DNA of 9,770 bases from Methanothrix sp. (GTDB lineage: Archaea > Halobacteriota > Methanosarcinia > Methanotrichales > Methanotrichaceae): the NCBI GenBank assembly GCA_028679775.1, contig JAJRAX010000041.1:1-9770 (forward strand). Reading direction: 5' to 3'. Positions 1 to 6,704 of the stretch are shown in pieces. The stretch's first letter is position 1. Each line of letters opens with the position of its first letter. The translations under genes were made by a program, and so were the position numbers. The notes under the pieces are model-generated. The model worked only from the letters and a program-made list of their open reading frames with translations, did no database searches and had not been told where the DNA came from.

Positions 1-374
1 ACATTGTGGAGATCGGCAAGCAGATATTGATTACTCGCGGAGCGCTCACCACATTCAGCGTGGCCAATGATGTATCCAAGTACTTTGCCATCATTCCTGC
101 CATTTTCGCTGCCGAGTATCCACAACTGGGAATGCTCAACGTCATGCATCTGGCCACGCCTACAAGCGCAGTGCTCTCGGCGATCATCTTCAATGCAATC
201 ATTATCCCGCTGCTTATCCCCCTGGCACTTAAGGGAGTTCGCTATAGGCCTACGACCGCTGCAGAGCTCCTGCGCCGCAATCTGCTCGTTTACGGCCTGG
301 GAGGACTGATTGTTCCATTCATCGGCATCAAGTTAATTGACATTCTGGTAGTTCTGCTGCACCTGGAGGGATGA
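1..374 (+). CDS. kdpB: KdpB, potassium-transporting P-type ATPase catalytic subunit (3' part only)
   Basis: KdpB is the ATP-hydrolysing subunit of the high-affinity K+ uptake complex KdpFABC in the cytoplasmic membrane. Only about the last 124 residues are here; the reading frame is open from base 3 (I-V-E-I-G-K-Q), so the 5' end lies outside the window and the GTG at 6 is an internal Val codon. What remains is the C-terminal membrane part: the strongly conserved [21 protein letters not shown] stretch begins around base 42 and spans the start of a membrane helix, then the [19 protein letters not shown] helix, the [12 protein letters not shown] turn and the closing [10 protein letters not shown] helix. 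All match bacterial KdpB closely by eye. The stop codon overlaps the kdpC ATG at 371 (ATGA), so translation is probably coupled. kdpA would be expected upstream of the window. Confidence 0.96.
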   Translation, partial: IVEIGKQILITRGALTTFSVANDVSKYFAIIPAIFAAEYPQLGMLNVMHLATPTSAVLSAIIFNAIIIPLLIPLALKGVRYRPTTAAELLRRNLLVYGLGGLIVPFIGIKLIDILVVLLHLEG

Positions 375-379
375 AAGAG

Positions 380-961
380 ATGAATATTGCACAGGAAGCA
401 AAACCAGCATTAGTCATGTTTCTGGCCTTCACGCTCTTCACCGGCTTGGTCTATCCGCTCCTGATAACCGGTATAGTCCAGACTGCTATGCCAGAGACAG
501 CGGCAGGAAGCATGATAGTAGTTGACGGAAAAATCGTGGGCTCTGAGCTGATCGGCCAGAATTTCTCAAGCCCTGGTTACTTCCAGGGGCGCCCATCAGT
601 CGTGGGATATGCTGCCAACAACTCAGGCGCCAGCAACTATGGCCCCACCAACACGAATCTGATTGAAGAAGTAAGCCGGAGAATCGAATATGTCCGGCAT
701 ATAAACAACCTCTCCCAAAATGCGTCAGTTCCTGGCGAGCTGGTTCTCGCTTCAGCCAGCGGCCTGGACCCACATATCAGCATAGAGGGAGCAATGATGC
801 AGGTGGCAAGGATTGCTGTTGAAAGGAGACTGCCCCAGTCCGAGATCAAGCTACTAGTCTATCAACATAAAGAGCCCGCCCAATTCGGAATAATGGGACA
901 GGAGAGGGTGAATGTATTGATGCTCAACCGGGATTTAGACGATCTGGCAAAGTTGAGGTGA
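380..961 (+). CDS. kdpC: KdpC, potassium-transporting ATPase subunit C
   Basis: KdpC is the small single-span subunit that stabilises KdpB and supports ATP binding in the KdpFABC K+ pump. The product has one N-terminal membrane helix (about residues 10-33) and an external/periplasmic-side domain with the family blocks YFQGRPSV, GASNYGPTN, SGLDPHIS, and near the end QERVNVLMLNRDLDDL. Length (193-196 aa) is normal for the family. I prefer the ATG at 380: the Shine-Dalgarno GGAGGG (365-370) lies 9 bases upstream of it, whereas it abuts the ATG at 371, which overlaps the kdpB stop. The ORF from 371 adds only M-K-E. The stop codon overlaps the next gene's GTG start (GTGA at 958-961), so kdpB-kdpC-kdpD form one tight operon. 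No oddities are seen in the protein. Confidence 0.95.
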   Translation: MNIAQEAKPALVMFLAFTLFTGLVYPLLITGIVQTAMPETAAGSMIVVDGKIVGSELIGQNFSSPGYFQGRPSVVGYAANNSGASNYGPTNTNLIEEVSRRIEYVRHINNLSQNASVPGELVLASASGLDPHISIEGAMMQVARIAVERRLPQSEIKLLVYQHKEPAQFGIMGQERVNVLMLNRDLDDLAKLR

Positions 962-2928
962 GAAGCATTCAAAAAGATCAACGCCCGGACCCGGATGCTC
1001 TTCTGAAAAGGCTGCAGCACGATGAAAAAAAGACTGAACCCAGCCGGGGCAAGCTCAAGATATTCATCGGAGCTGCCGCAGGTGTGGGCAAGACATTTCA
1101 GATGCTTGAAGAGGCTCTTTCCCTCAAAAAAGAAGGCGTAGACGTAGTTATTGCCTTGATCGAGACCCACGGACGACAGGAGACTCTGGAGCTGCTAGAA
1201 GGCCAGGAAGTGTTACCCCGTCTCAGATTGGAGCATGGACTGATAGTGCTGGAAGAGATGGATCTGGACGGGGTCCTAGCGCGCCATCCGGCAGTTGCCC
1301 TGGTAGACGAGCTGGCCCACAGCAATGCTCCAGGCTCACGCCATGCCAAGAGATACCAGGATGTCGAAGAGCTGCTGGACGTCGGGATCAGCGTCTATAC
1401 CACCATGAATATCCAGCACGTCGAGAGCCTCAATGATATAGTCTACCAGATCACCGGGATCAGAGTTCGCGAAACCGTGCCGGATAGAATCATGCAAATG
1501 GCCAATGAACTGGAGGTAGTGGACCTGCCACCAGAAGAGCTGCTAGCACGTCTTTCTGAGGGGAAAGTGTACATTCCGCCCCAGGCAGAACAAGCAGTTC
1601 ATCGCTTTTTTCGAAAGGGAAATCTTTTGGGATTGCGGGAGATGGCTCTGCGCTATACTGCGAGCAAAGTGGATGAAGACATGCGCTCCTACATGGAGAG
1701 GCACGGCATTTTAGGCCCCTGGCCGGCAGGATCACGGATTTTGGTCTGCATCAGCACCAGCAACCACTCTGAGCGATTGATACGCATAGGCCAGCGTATG
1801 GCTGCCGATCTTGATGCAGAATGGTATGCAGTCTATGTGGAATCGCCAACGGAATGGCCCTCAGACGAGGCAGCTATGGACCGCCTGGCAGGCTACATGA
1901 GACTGGCTGAGAGCCTGGGAGCAAAGGTCCAGACGCTCAGCGGGCGGAGCATTGCCGGAGAGCTTCTTTCCTTTGCCAGATCTCAAAATATCACCCTCCT
2001 GGTGGTCGGCTTGCCACGCAAAAATATCTGGAAAAGTTGGCCGATGACCTCCGTTGTCAATGAACTCATAAGACAAAGCGGACCGATTCACGTGCTGGTA
2101 ATAGGCAACACCGAGGACAAAGAACCCGAAAAAGCAGCCTCAATGGCGACGGACTCCGGTGACCGGCGGCCTTATTTCGGCAGCCTGGCAAGCGTGGCAG
2201 TAGCGACCGCTTTTTGCTGGATGTTCCACGAATGGCTGGGCCTCATCAATGTCGCCATGATTCTGCTCTTGCCGGTGGTCTACAGTGGAATTACCTGGGG
2301 CAGGCGCTCGGGCCTTGTGGCCTCATTGACTGCAGTCTGTGCCCTGGATTTCTTCTTCGTTGCTCCCAGGTTTACTATGGCAGTTGAGGATCTACGCTAT
2401 CTGCCCATGTTTCTCGTCTTCGTCATAGTAGGAGTAGCTACCAGCGTTCTTGCCGATCTGATCAGATGGCAGGGTGAAGGCGCCCGCCAAAGAGAGCGCT
2501 TTGTCTCGTCCCTTTATTCATTCAGCCGCGACCTGATGGCTGCAGGAAGCGAAGAGGAGCTGCTGCGCTACGCTGCTGTGGAGATCAATGATGCTTTCCA
2601 GTGCGAGGTGCTCATTTTGTTGCCAGGCATTGGCGGAAGCCTCGAAGAAAAGGCCCGGATAGGAGAACATGTGGTATTTGATGAACGAAAGCTCGGAGTG
2701 GCGACCTGGGTCTATCAGCATGGCCAGCCAGCAGGCCACGGCACCCAGACGTTATCCTCTGCGACATTTCTTTATCTGCCCCTGAAAACCAAAGACATCA
2801 TTGTGGGAGTGCTCGGCGTGGGACTAGGAAAAGCTGACAAATTTCTGTTGCCTGAGCAACTGAGGCTTCTGGAGGCGTTCACAAATATATTGGCCCTGGC
2901 AGTAACCAGAAACGATAGGCATTCATGA
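958..2928 (+). CDS. kdpD: KdpD-like K+/turgor sensor lacking the histidine-kinase core
   Basis: Domains in order in the 656-aa product: KdpD N-terminal sensor/ATPase domain (about 28-240) with Walker A GAAAGVGKT (38-46), the ETHGRQET block (69-76), Walker B-like ALVDELAHSNAPGSRH (114-129) and the TTMNIQHVESLND block (148-160); a universal-stress-protein domain (about 260-383); a DUF4118 four-helix membrane region (about 408-500); and a GAF-like domain (about 520-650). It ends at ALAVTRNDRHS, just where bacterial KdpD continues into the H-box and HATPase domains. About 240 residues are therefore absent, and nothing after the stop resembles a kinase. The GTG start at 958 overlaps the kdpC stop; the RPDPDALLKRLQ segment right after it matches the usual KdpD N-terminus, which supports this start. 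No kdpE response regulator follows. In the family KdpD controls kdp expression. Here phosphotransfer is not possible from this protein alone, so a protein-protein or ligand-sensing role is inferred. Confidence 0.93.
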   Translation: MRSIQKDQRPDPDALLKRLQHDEKKTEPSRGKLKIFIGAAAGVGKTFQMLEEALSLKKEGVDVVIALIETHGRQETLELLEGQEVLPRLRLEHGLIVLEEMDLDGVLARHPAVALVDELAHSNAPGSRHAKRYQDVEELLDVGISVYTTMNIQHVESLNDIVYQITGIRVRETVPDRIMQMANELEVVDLPPEELLARLSEGKVYIPPQAEQAVHRFFRKGNLLGLREMALRYTASKVDEDMRSYMERHGILGPWPAGSRILVCISTSNHSERLIRIGQRMAADLDAEWYAVYVESPTEWPSDEAAMDRLAGYMRLAESLGAKVQTLSGRSIAGELLSFARSQNITLLVVGLPRKNIWKSWPMTSVVNELIRQSGPIHVLVIGNTEDKEPEKAASMATDSGDRRPYFGSLASVAVATAFCWMFHEWLGLINVAMILLLPVVYSGITWGRRSGLVASLTAVCALDFFFVAPRFTMAVEDLRYLPMFLVFVIVGVATSVLADLIRWQGEGARQRERFVSSLYSFSRDLMAAGSEEELLRYAAVEINDAFQCEVLILLPGIGGSLEEKARIGEHVVFDERKLGVATWVYQHGQPAGHGTQTLSSATFLYLPLKTKDIIVGVLGVGLGKADKFLLPEQLRLLEAFTNILALAVTRNDRHS

Positions 2929-2963
2929 TCGGATCTGGACGGGCCGAAGGCAAAGCACAACAC

Positions 2964-3006
2964 AAAATTTAAATCCGGACCTGATAATCCGAAGAGAAAA
3001 GGTGAG
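2964..3006 (+). promoter_or_regulatory. Archaeal promoter and RBS of the small secreted peptide gene
   Basis: A good archaeal TATA box, AAAATTTAAAT, lies at 2964-2974. About 25 bases downstream of it the transcript would start near 2996-3000, followed at once by a GGTGAG Shine-Dalgarno (3001-3006) 6 bases before the ATG at 3013. The peptide gene therefore seems to be transcribed independently of the kdp operon that ends at 2928. Promoter position is inferred from spacing only. Confidence 0.55.
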
Positions 3007-3012
3007 TTTAAA

Positions 3013-3255
3013 ATGAAGAAATTTATATTAGCTGCATCTATGCTTCTGGTCCTTCTGGCCGCCCAGGCCTTTGCACTCGATGCTGAGATTGCGGCAAACA
3101 ATTCAACTAACGTCACAGCGACGAATGAAACCCTGGATAACACCACTCTCGTCAATGCAACGCTAGAGAACGCCACTCTGGAGAATGCAACAGACACTCA
3201 AAACGCAACCGATCCATTCGCAGATGCTAAGAACCGCAAACCTACCCGCAAATAA
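3013..3255 (+). CDS. Small secreted peptide made of tandem N-glycosylation sequons
   Basis: I do not recognise a family for this 80-aa protein. Residues 1 to about 21 are a clear Sec signal peptide: KK, a hydrophobic run, then A-Q-A-F-A as a likely cleavage site. The mature part is Asn/Thr rich with N-x-S/T sequons at N29, N30, N33, N38, N43, N48, N53, N58 and N64. From 33 to 58 they are exactly five residues apart (NVTAT, NETLD, NTTLV, NATLE, NATLE, NAT). The tail is basic (KNRKPTRK). The later units also fit the pentapeptide-repeat pattern A-[TDN]-L-x-x. The gene has its own TATA box and RBS and a clean ATG, so I believe it is real despite the low complexity. It converges on a pentapeptide-type channel-like gene. 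An exported, heavily glycosylated surface or sheath-associated peptide is a reasonable inference; its function is unknown. Confidence 0.75.
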   Translation: MKKFILAASMLLVLLAAQAFALDAEIAANNSTNVTATNETLDNTTLVNATLENATLENATDTQNATDPFADAKNRKPTRK

Positions 3256-3275
3256 GCTATATTTAAGCGCAATCA

Positions 3276-3290
3276 CTTTTTTTAAAAATC
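3276..3290. terminator. T-rich bidirectional transcription stop between convergent genes
   Basis: The 34-bp gap between the two convergent stop codons contains T7 on the plus strand (3277-3283) followed by A5 (3284-3288), which reads as a T run on the minus strand. Short U-rich tracts are the usual archaeal intrinsic termination signal, so this segment can serve both the sequon-peptide gene and the channel-like gene. Confidence 0.5.
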
Positions 3291-4780
3291 TATCCGATGA
3301 TCACTCTGCCTAATGTCACCAGGAACAGGGCCATCAACAGCCATCCGACAATGCCCTCTGCAATTCCCAGATATTTGTAGCGTCCCCGCAGAGGAAGCCC
3401 CTTTGAATTGGCTGTAAAGGCTATTGTGCTGTAGTAGAGAGACCCAGCGAACAGCTCCAGGCCGTGAATATTCGAAAAGCCCTCAACCCCCCTTCCGGTC
3501 AGATAGACAATTGAGAACAGAAGAATTACAACTGCACCACAAAGAAGGGTATAGTTGGGACGAACACCATAGCCACAGGTGAGCCACGCCACCACATCCA
3601 AAAACTTGGAGAAGCCTATACCCTTGCGACCCTGGTTCAGATACCGATATTCATAGTAACAGTCATTGGCATCATTGCTGCGACCAAGATCCTTGTAGTT
3701 CTTGATCAGGGCTAGATAGGCAGAATTGTCAAAGCTTATGATATTCCGGATCTGACCCCAGTCCACCATCATGCGGCTGATATCTGCATTGGCGAGATAC
3801 AAATTAGAGCTCGCCATGAAGGTTGAGCCATCTAATACCATCCTGGCTATCTTTGTGTTATTCATCATTATGTTGCCCAGGAACACAACATTAGACATAT
3901 CCGTAGACGCCAGGAACTGCGCTTTATCAAAATCTGCATCTTTGTAGAACTTGCTGTCACTGAAAGACGCAGGCCCATCGAACTTAGTATTCAGGAAGCT
4001 GGCCGTATCGTTAAATTGAATCTGATTGAAGAACGAGTCCTCGATAAAATGAGAGCGATCGAAATTAGCGCTCTCGATAAATTGAGCGCCCGAAAAGCTC
4101 CCGCCGCTTGAATATCTCGTGCCATGGAAGTCAGCCATATCCTCAAATCGAGAATTGGCAAAGGTGCCGTAGGAGTTGAACCGACAGCCTGCAAAGTCTG
4201 CAAAACCAAAAAAGAGTGACGATTCGAAATTGGCATAAGCACCATTAAATTCCGAGAAAGAGAACAGAGCATCTTTATTAAAGGTTGCATTGTAAAATGT
4301 CGAGAACGCATCAAACTGAGCTGTTGAAAAATCTGCGATCCCATAAAAATCCACAAAATCAAATGTCACGCCCTCTAAAAAGCGAGACGTATTGAATATG
4401 GCATCACCGAGAAATCGAGAATCATTGAAGTTCGCCTCAACAGTGAATTTAGATCCATTAAAAATTGCATTTCTATAAAAAGTACTGTTTTCGAGGTTTA
4501 CGGATGAATAAAATGTCGTCCCTTTACAGCTTACATTGCCATAAAATCCAGAATTCGTTATCTTTATAGAAGCATGCTGATCCGCATCTAGGTACAGGTC
4601 TCCTACAATGAGGATCCTGTCATAGCTCACGGAACTGCCATTAGCCTCAGCCATGACCTCCTCAGCAGAGACCTCTCTATACGAAGACGTCTCAAACAAC
4701 GACGAGGCACTGCCTAAAGCCATCCATCCGGCAAATGCCATCAGAACCAACACTTGCATCAGGCAAGTCCTCAGAATCAT
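3290..4780 (-). CDS. Pentapeptide-type beta-helix protein with C-terminal ion-channel-like pore domain
   Basis: The 496-aa product starts with a signal peptide or membrane anchor (about 5-25). Residues 80-340 form a long repeat in which Phe recurs at alternating 6- and 5-residue steps (F101, 107, 112, 118, 123, 129 ... 178, then again from 185 to 300), typical of the pentapeptide-repeat right-handed beta-helix fold. A cytosolic-looking linker (about 345-395, rich in Tyr and charges) leads to a two-helix module: TM about 410-428, a pore-helix-like SLYYSTIAFTA (447-457), and TM about 470-494 ending LFLVTLGR. That layout and the closing motif are those of Ion_trans_2 channel domains, but the usual T-V-G-Y-G filter reads A-N-S-K-G. 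The start ATG is preceded by GGGAGG (4784-4789). A role as a gated or regulatory membrane protein is inferred; K+ selectivity is doubtful. Neighbours are the sequon peptide (convergent) and cdc6 (same strand, 98 bp upstream). Confidence 0.85.
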   Translation of the reverse strand: MILRTCLMQVLVLMAFAGWMALGSASSLFETSSYREVSAEEVMAEANGSSVSYDRILIVGDLYLDADQHASIKITNSGFYGNVSCKGTTFYSSVNLENSTFYRNAIFNGSKFTVEANFNDSRFLGDAIFNTSRFLEGVTFDFVDFYGIADFSTAQFDAFSTFYNATFNKDALFSFSEFNGAYANFESSLFFGFADFAGCRFNSYGTFANSRFEDMADFHGTRYSSGGSFSGAQFIESANFDRSHFIEDSFFNQIQFNDTASFLNTKFDGPASFSDSKFYKDADFDKAQFLASTDMSNVVFLGNIMMNNTKIARMVLDGSTFMASSNLYLANADISRMMVDWGQIRNIISFDNSAYLALIKNYKDLGRSNDANDCYYEYRYLNQGRKGIGFSKFLDVVAWLTCGYGVRPNYTLLCGAVVILLFSIVYLTGRGVEGFSNIHGLELFAGSLYYSTIAFTANSKGLPLRGRYKYLGIAEGIVGWLLMALFLVTLGRVIIG

Positions 4781-4855
4781 TTCCTCCCATGATGCCTTAT
4801 GACTTTATGGCTTTTTGCATTGGCAAATACCCTGATCCGGCTCATGAATATCAGA

Positions 4856-4868
4856 TCGCTTAAAGCGA
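4856..4868. promoter_or_regulatory. Short near-perfect palindrome upstream of the channel-like gene
   Basis: TCGCTT-A-AAGCGA has two 6-base arms around a single central base. It lies 76 bp upstream of the channel-like gene's ATG and 10 bp after the cdc6 stop. On the minus strand it contains CTTTAAG, which could serve as a TATA-like element. It may be an operator, a promoter part or chance; there is no other support. Confidence 0.25.
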
Positions 4869-4878
4869 AGAATCGCCA

Positions 4879-6108
4879 TCAAAGACCCAGTCGTGCTTGC
4901 TGAGGCACACTGACATTGACCAAGACCTTTAGCCTGTAGTCCTGCTGCAGTGTGGCCTTGAGCTTCCCGGAATAAACGCTTAACGTAATCTCTTTGGTGC
5001 GACCATATCGACCTTTGCTAATGACGATAGTATGCAGAATGCCAAGCATGTCCAGTTCAGCAATGAGGTCAGTTATGCGCCGATGGGTCAAATAATCGGT
5101 CTCAACCAGAGGACAGAGCTGTTTATACATGTTATAGACAGCACTAGTAGTGATGTTTCTTGTCCCCTGCTCTTCAAGAAGAACGATGCTATAGAGGACC
5201 AGCTTGGACTGAGTTGGCAAGGTTTTTATTACCTCTTCTACTCTATCCTGCTCAATCTTTTCTCTGGCTGATCTAACATGATCCTCTCCTACGATTGTGG
5301 AACGTGCTCTTTCAGCTAGCTCTCCGGATATGCGCAGAAGATCCAGAGCTTTTCTAGCATCTCCATGTTCTTGAGCAGCAAAGGCAGCACAGAGAGGAAT
5401 GACGCTTTCCTGGAGGACGCCTGGGTTAAAAGAAAGACCAGCTCTCTGTTCCAGGATGTCTTTTATCTGTTCTGCATCGTAGGGCGGAAAGATAATCTCA
5501 TCCTCGCCTAGAGAGCTTCTGACTCTTGGGTCCAAGAAGTCGGTGAACTTGAGGTCGTTGGATATGCCTATGATGCTCACTCTTGAACGAACCAGGTCCG
5601 AGTTTACGCGAGAGAGGTTATACAGGATGTCATCGCCTTTTCTCACTAGCTTGTCCACTTCGTCAAGCATTATCACAACGACTTTCTTCTCTTCATCCAG
5701 AGCATTCCTGAACTCCGCATAGACCTGATCGGTTGGCCAGCCAGTCATGGGGATTTCTTTGTCGAAATGTCTTGCTAGATGAGCCAGGATTCTATATTGT
5801 GTGTCTACCACCTCGCAATTGATGTAGATCACAGCACATTTCATGTCTCCAAAACTCGCTTCTTCTAGTTCTTTTCCGACATACTTGGCAACGGCTGTTT
5901 TGCCGGTACCGGTTTTCCCATATATGAGAACATTGGAAGGAGTTTCTCCTCTCAATGCAGGAACTAAAACTGATGCCAAGCCGTTGATCTGTTCCTCTCT
6001 ATGAGGCAACTCGCTTGGCGTATAAGTGGGGCGTAGGACGTCTCTGGACTGAAATATGCCCCCTTGTGCTAATAAATCGGCAAATAACCCTTTTGAAATA
6101 GAAACCAA
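4879..6108 (-). CDS. cdc6: Orc1/Cdc6 replication initiator ATPase
   Basis: This is the archaeal origin-recognition and helicase-loading AAA+ protein, which binds ORB boxes and helps load MCM. Numbered from the longest ORF (ATG at 6135, 418 aa), motifs are Walker A GKTGTGKT (73-80), Walker B MLDEVD (156-161), sensor 1 ISND (191-194), an arginine-finger-region LDPRVRSS (201-208), sensor 2 GDARKALDLLR (258-268), and a C-terminal winged-helix domain (about 300-395). The family's N-terminal RDVLRPTYTPSELPHREEQI block is at 31-50. I prefer the TTG at 6108 (residue 10). It has GAGGGG (6116-6121) seven bases upstream, and the TATA-like CTTAATAT (about 6149-6156) would start the mRNA downstream of the ATG at 6135, which has no RBS. 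Two ORB boxes sit just upstream and suggest autoregulation. It is a complete, normal-length Orc1/Cdc6. Confidence 0.95.
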   Translation of the reverse strand: MVSISKGLFADLLAQGGIFQSRDVLRPTYTPSELPHREEQINGLASVLVPALRGETPSNVLIYGKTGTGKTAVAKYVGKELEEASFGDMKCAVIYINCEVVDTQYRILAHLARHFDKEIPMTGWPTDQVYAEFRNALDEEKKVVVIMLDEVDKLVRKGDDILYNLSRVNSDLVRSRVSIIGISNDLKFTDFLDPRVRSSLGEDEIIFPPYDAEQIKDILEQRAGLSFNPGVLQESVIPLCAAFAAQEHGDARKALDLLRISGELAERARSTIVGEDHVRSAREKIEQDRVEEVIKTLPTQSKLVLYSIVLLEEQGTRNITTSAVYNMYKQLCPLVETDYLTHRRITDLIAELDMLGILHTIVISKGRYGRTKEITLSVYSGKLKATLQQDYRLKVLVNVSVPQQARLGL

Positions 6109-6166
6109 GATAATTCCCCTCGGACAATTTTTCATGGCTTTGGAGGATATTAAGAGTTATGGTAAA

Positions 6167-6190
6167 CACCCCTTTGTTTCCAGTGGAGAA
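6167..6190 (-). promoter_or_regulatory. ORB box 1 (Orc1/Cdc6 binding site)
   Basis: Read on the minus strand this is TCCACTGGAAACAAAGGGGT with flanking TTC and GT. It combines the ORB inverted core with the following A-rich spacer and G-string. It starts 32 bp upstream of the ATG at 6135 of cdc6. It matches ORB box 4 at nearly every position, in the opposite orientation. Confidence 0.75.
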
Positions 6191-6194
6191 CTAG

Positions 6195-6222
6195 TCCCCC
6201 ACCCCATGGTTTCCAGTGGAGA
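6195..6222 (-). promoter_or_regulatory. ORB box 2 (Orc1/Cdc6 binding site)
   Basis: On the minus strand TCTCCACTGGAAACCATGGG is followed by a long G-string (GGTGGGGG). It has the same orientation as box 1, with cores 32 bp apart (about three helical turns), so two initiator molecules could bind the same face of the helix. Confidence 0.72.
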
Positions 6223-6230
6223 CTTAGTCT

Positions 6231-6440
6231 AAAAGGCCAAGGTTTGTCATGATAGATAATGAAATAAAAAAGGCCTGTTGTAAATAAGCAATTAATTGTA
6301 TATAAGTTTTGCTCTAAGAGAAAGGAAAAAACATCATGATCATTGTAGCTAGTTAGTATTGATTTCTTCTGATAAAAGTAGCTAGAAGCTCTATTTAATT
6401 GTAAAAAGAGCATATCTCCAGCACAAAATATAGACGATAC
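6231..6440. other. AT-rich tract, candidate DNA-unwinding element
   Basis: Bases 6241-6420 contain 51 G/C in 180 (about 28%), clearly below the roughly 50% of the surrounding genes. The tract holds A6 and A5 runs, ATTAATTGTATATAAG, and two copies of GTAGCTAG (6345-6352 and 6378-6385). There is no believable gene: an open frame on the minus strand (6150-6413) runs through both ORB boxes and has no family features. Beside ORB boxes 1-2 this is the natural place for origin melting (inference). Confidence 0.5.
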
Positions 6441-6448
6441 GTTTCGCG

Positions 6449-6481
6449 AGACGATTTTTTGAGATCGTCTTTCAAAAATCG
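6449..6481. repeat. Two overlapping, mutually exclusive inverted repeats
   Basis: AGACGAT (6449-6455) pairs with ATCGTCT (6464-6470). Alternatively CGATTTTTTGA (6452-6462) pairs with TCAAAAATCG (6472-6481) with one bulged T. Both cannot form at once. They lie in the gene-free part of the origin region, just right of the AT-rich tract. They could be an origin structure, a terminator for a leftward transcript, or chance. Confidence 0.35.
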
Positions 6482-6562
6482 TTCTAATATCTCGTCAGGA
6501 GAATGCTGAAGGATAGAGGTTGACTTCCTTGAACAGGTTTTGGTCAGTTGTCAGAAAGACAA

Positions 6563-6586
6563 GAGTTCCAGTGGAAATCATACGGT
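6563..6586 (+). promoter_or_regulatory. ORB-like box 3 (degenerate)
   Basis: TTCCAGTGGAA (6566-6576) is a perfect 11-base ORB core palindrome, followed by ATCATACGGTCC. The G-string seen in the other boxes is almost missing, so this is either a weak or mini ORB. Its orientation is plus, like box 4. The rest of 6482-6704 shows no gene or RNA that I can recognise. Confidence 0.5.
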
Positions 6587-6704
6587 CCCTCTCTTTTGGT
6601 CCATGTGTCTATCCATGCATTGTCTTGCCGTAGTTATGTTGTTTCTTGACTTATGCATCCTTTTTAAAAGGTCATGCCTAAAGTCGGCAAATCGAAACAA
6701 AAGC

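Noticed and set aside
2700..3012. Frameshifted remnant of a KdpD histidine kinase after the stop
   Set aside because: The 84 bp after the stop hold a TATA box and leader with no H-box or ATP-binding motifs in any frame, and the next gene is unrelated.
3110..3195. Possible short tandem DNA repeat or CRISPR-like array
   Set aside because: The 15-base units are degenerate at the DNA level and follow codons of the N-x-T-L-x pentads; this is protein-level repetition, not a CRISPR or microsatellite.
2772..3197. Open frame of 141 codons on the minus strand opposite the end of kdpD and the sequon peptide
   Set aside because: The repetitive Val/Ser/Arg translation is the mirror of the sequon repeats; the plus-strand frame has a signal peptide, TATA box and RBS.
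6150..6413. Open frame of 87 codons on the minus strand upstream of cdc6
   Set aside because: It runs through both ORB boxes and the AT-rich tract; composition (Phe, Tyr, Leu, Trp rich) reflects AT-rich non-coding DNA, with no family features.
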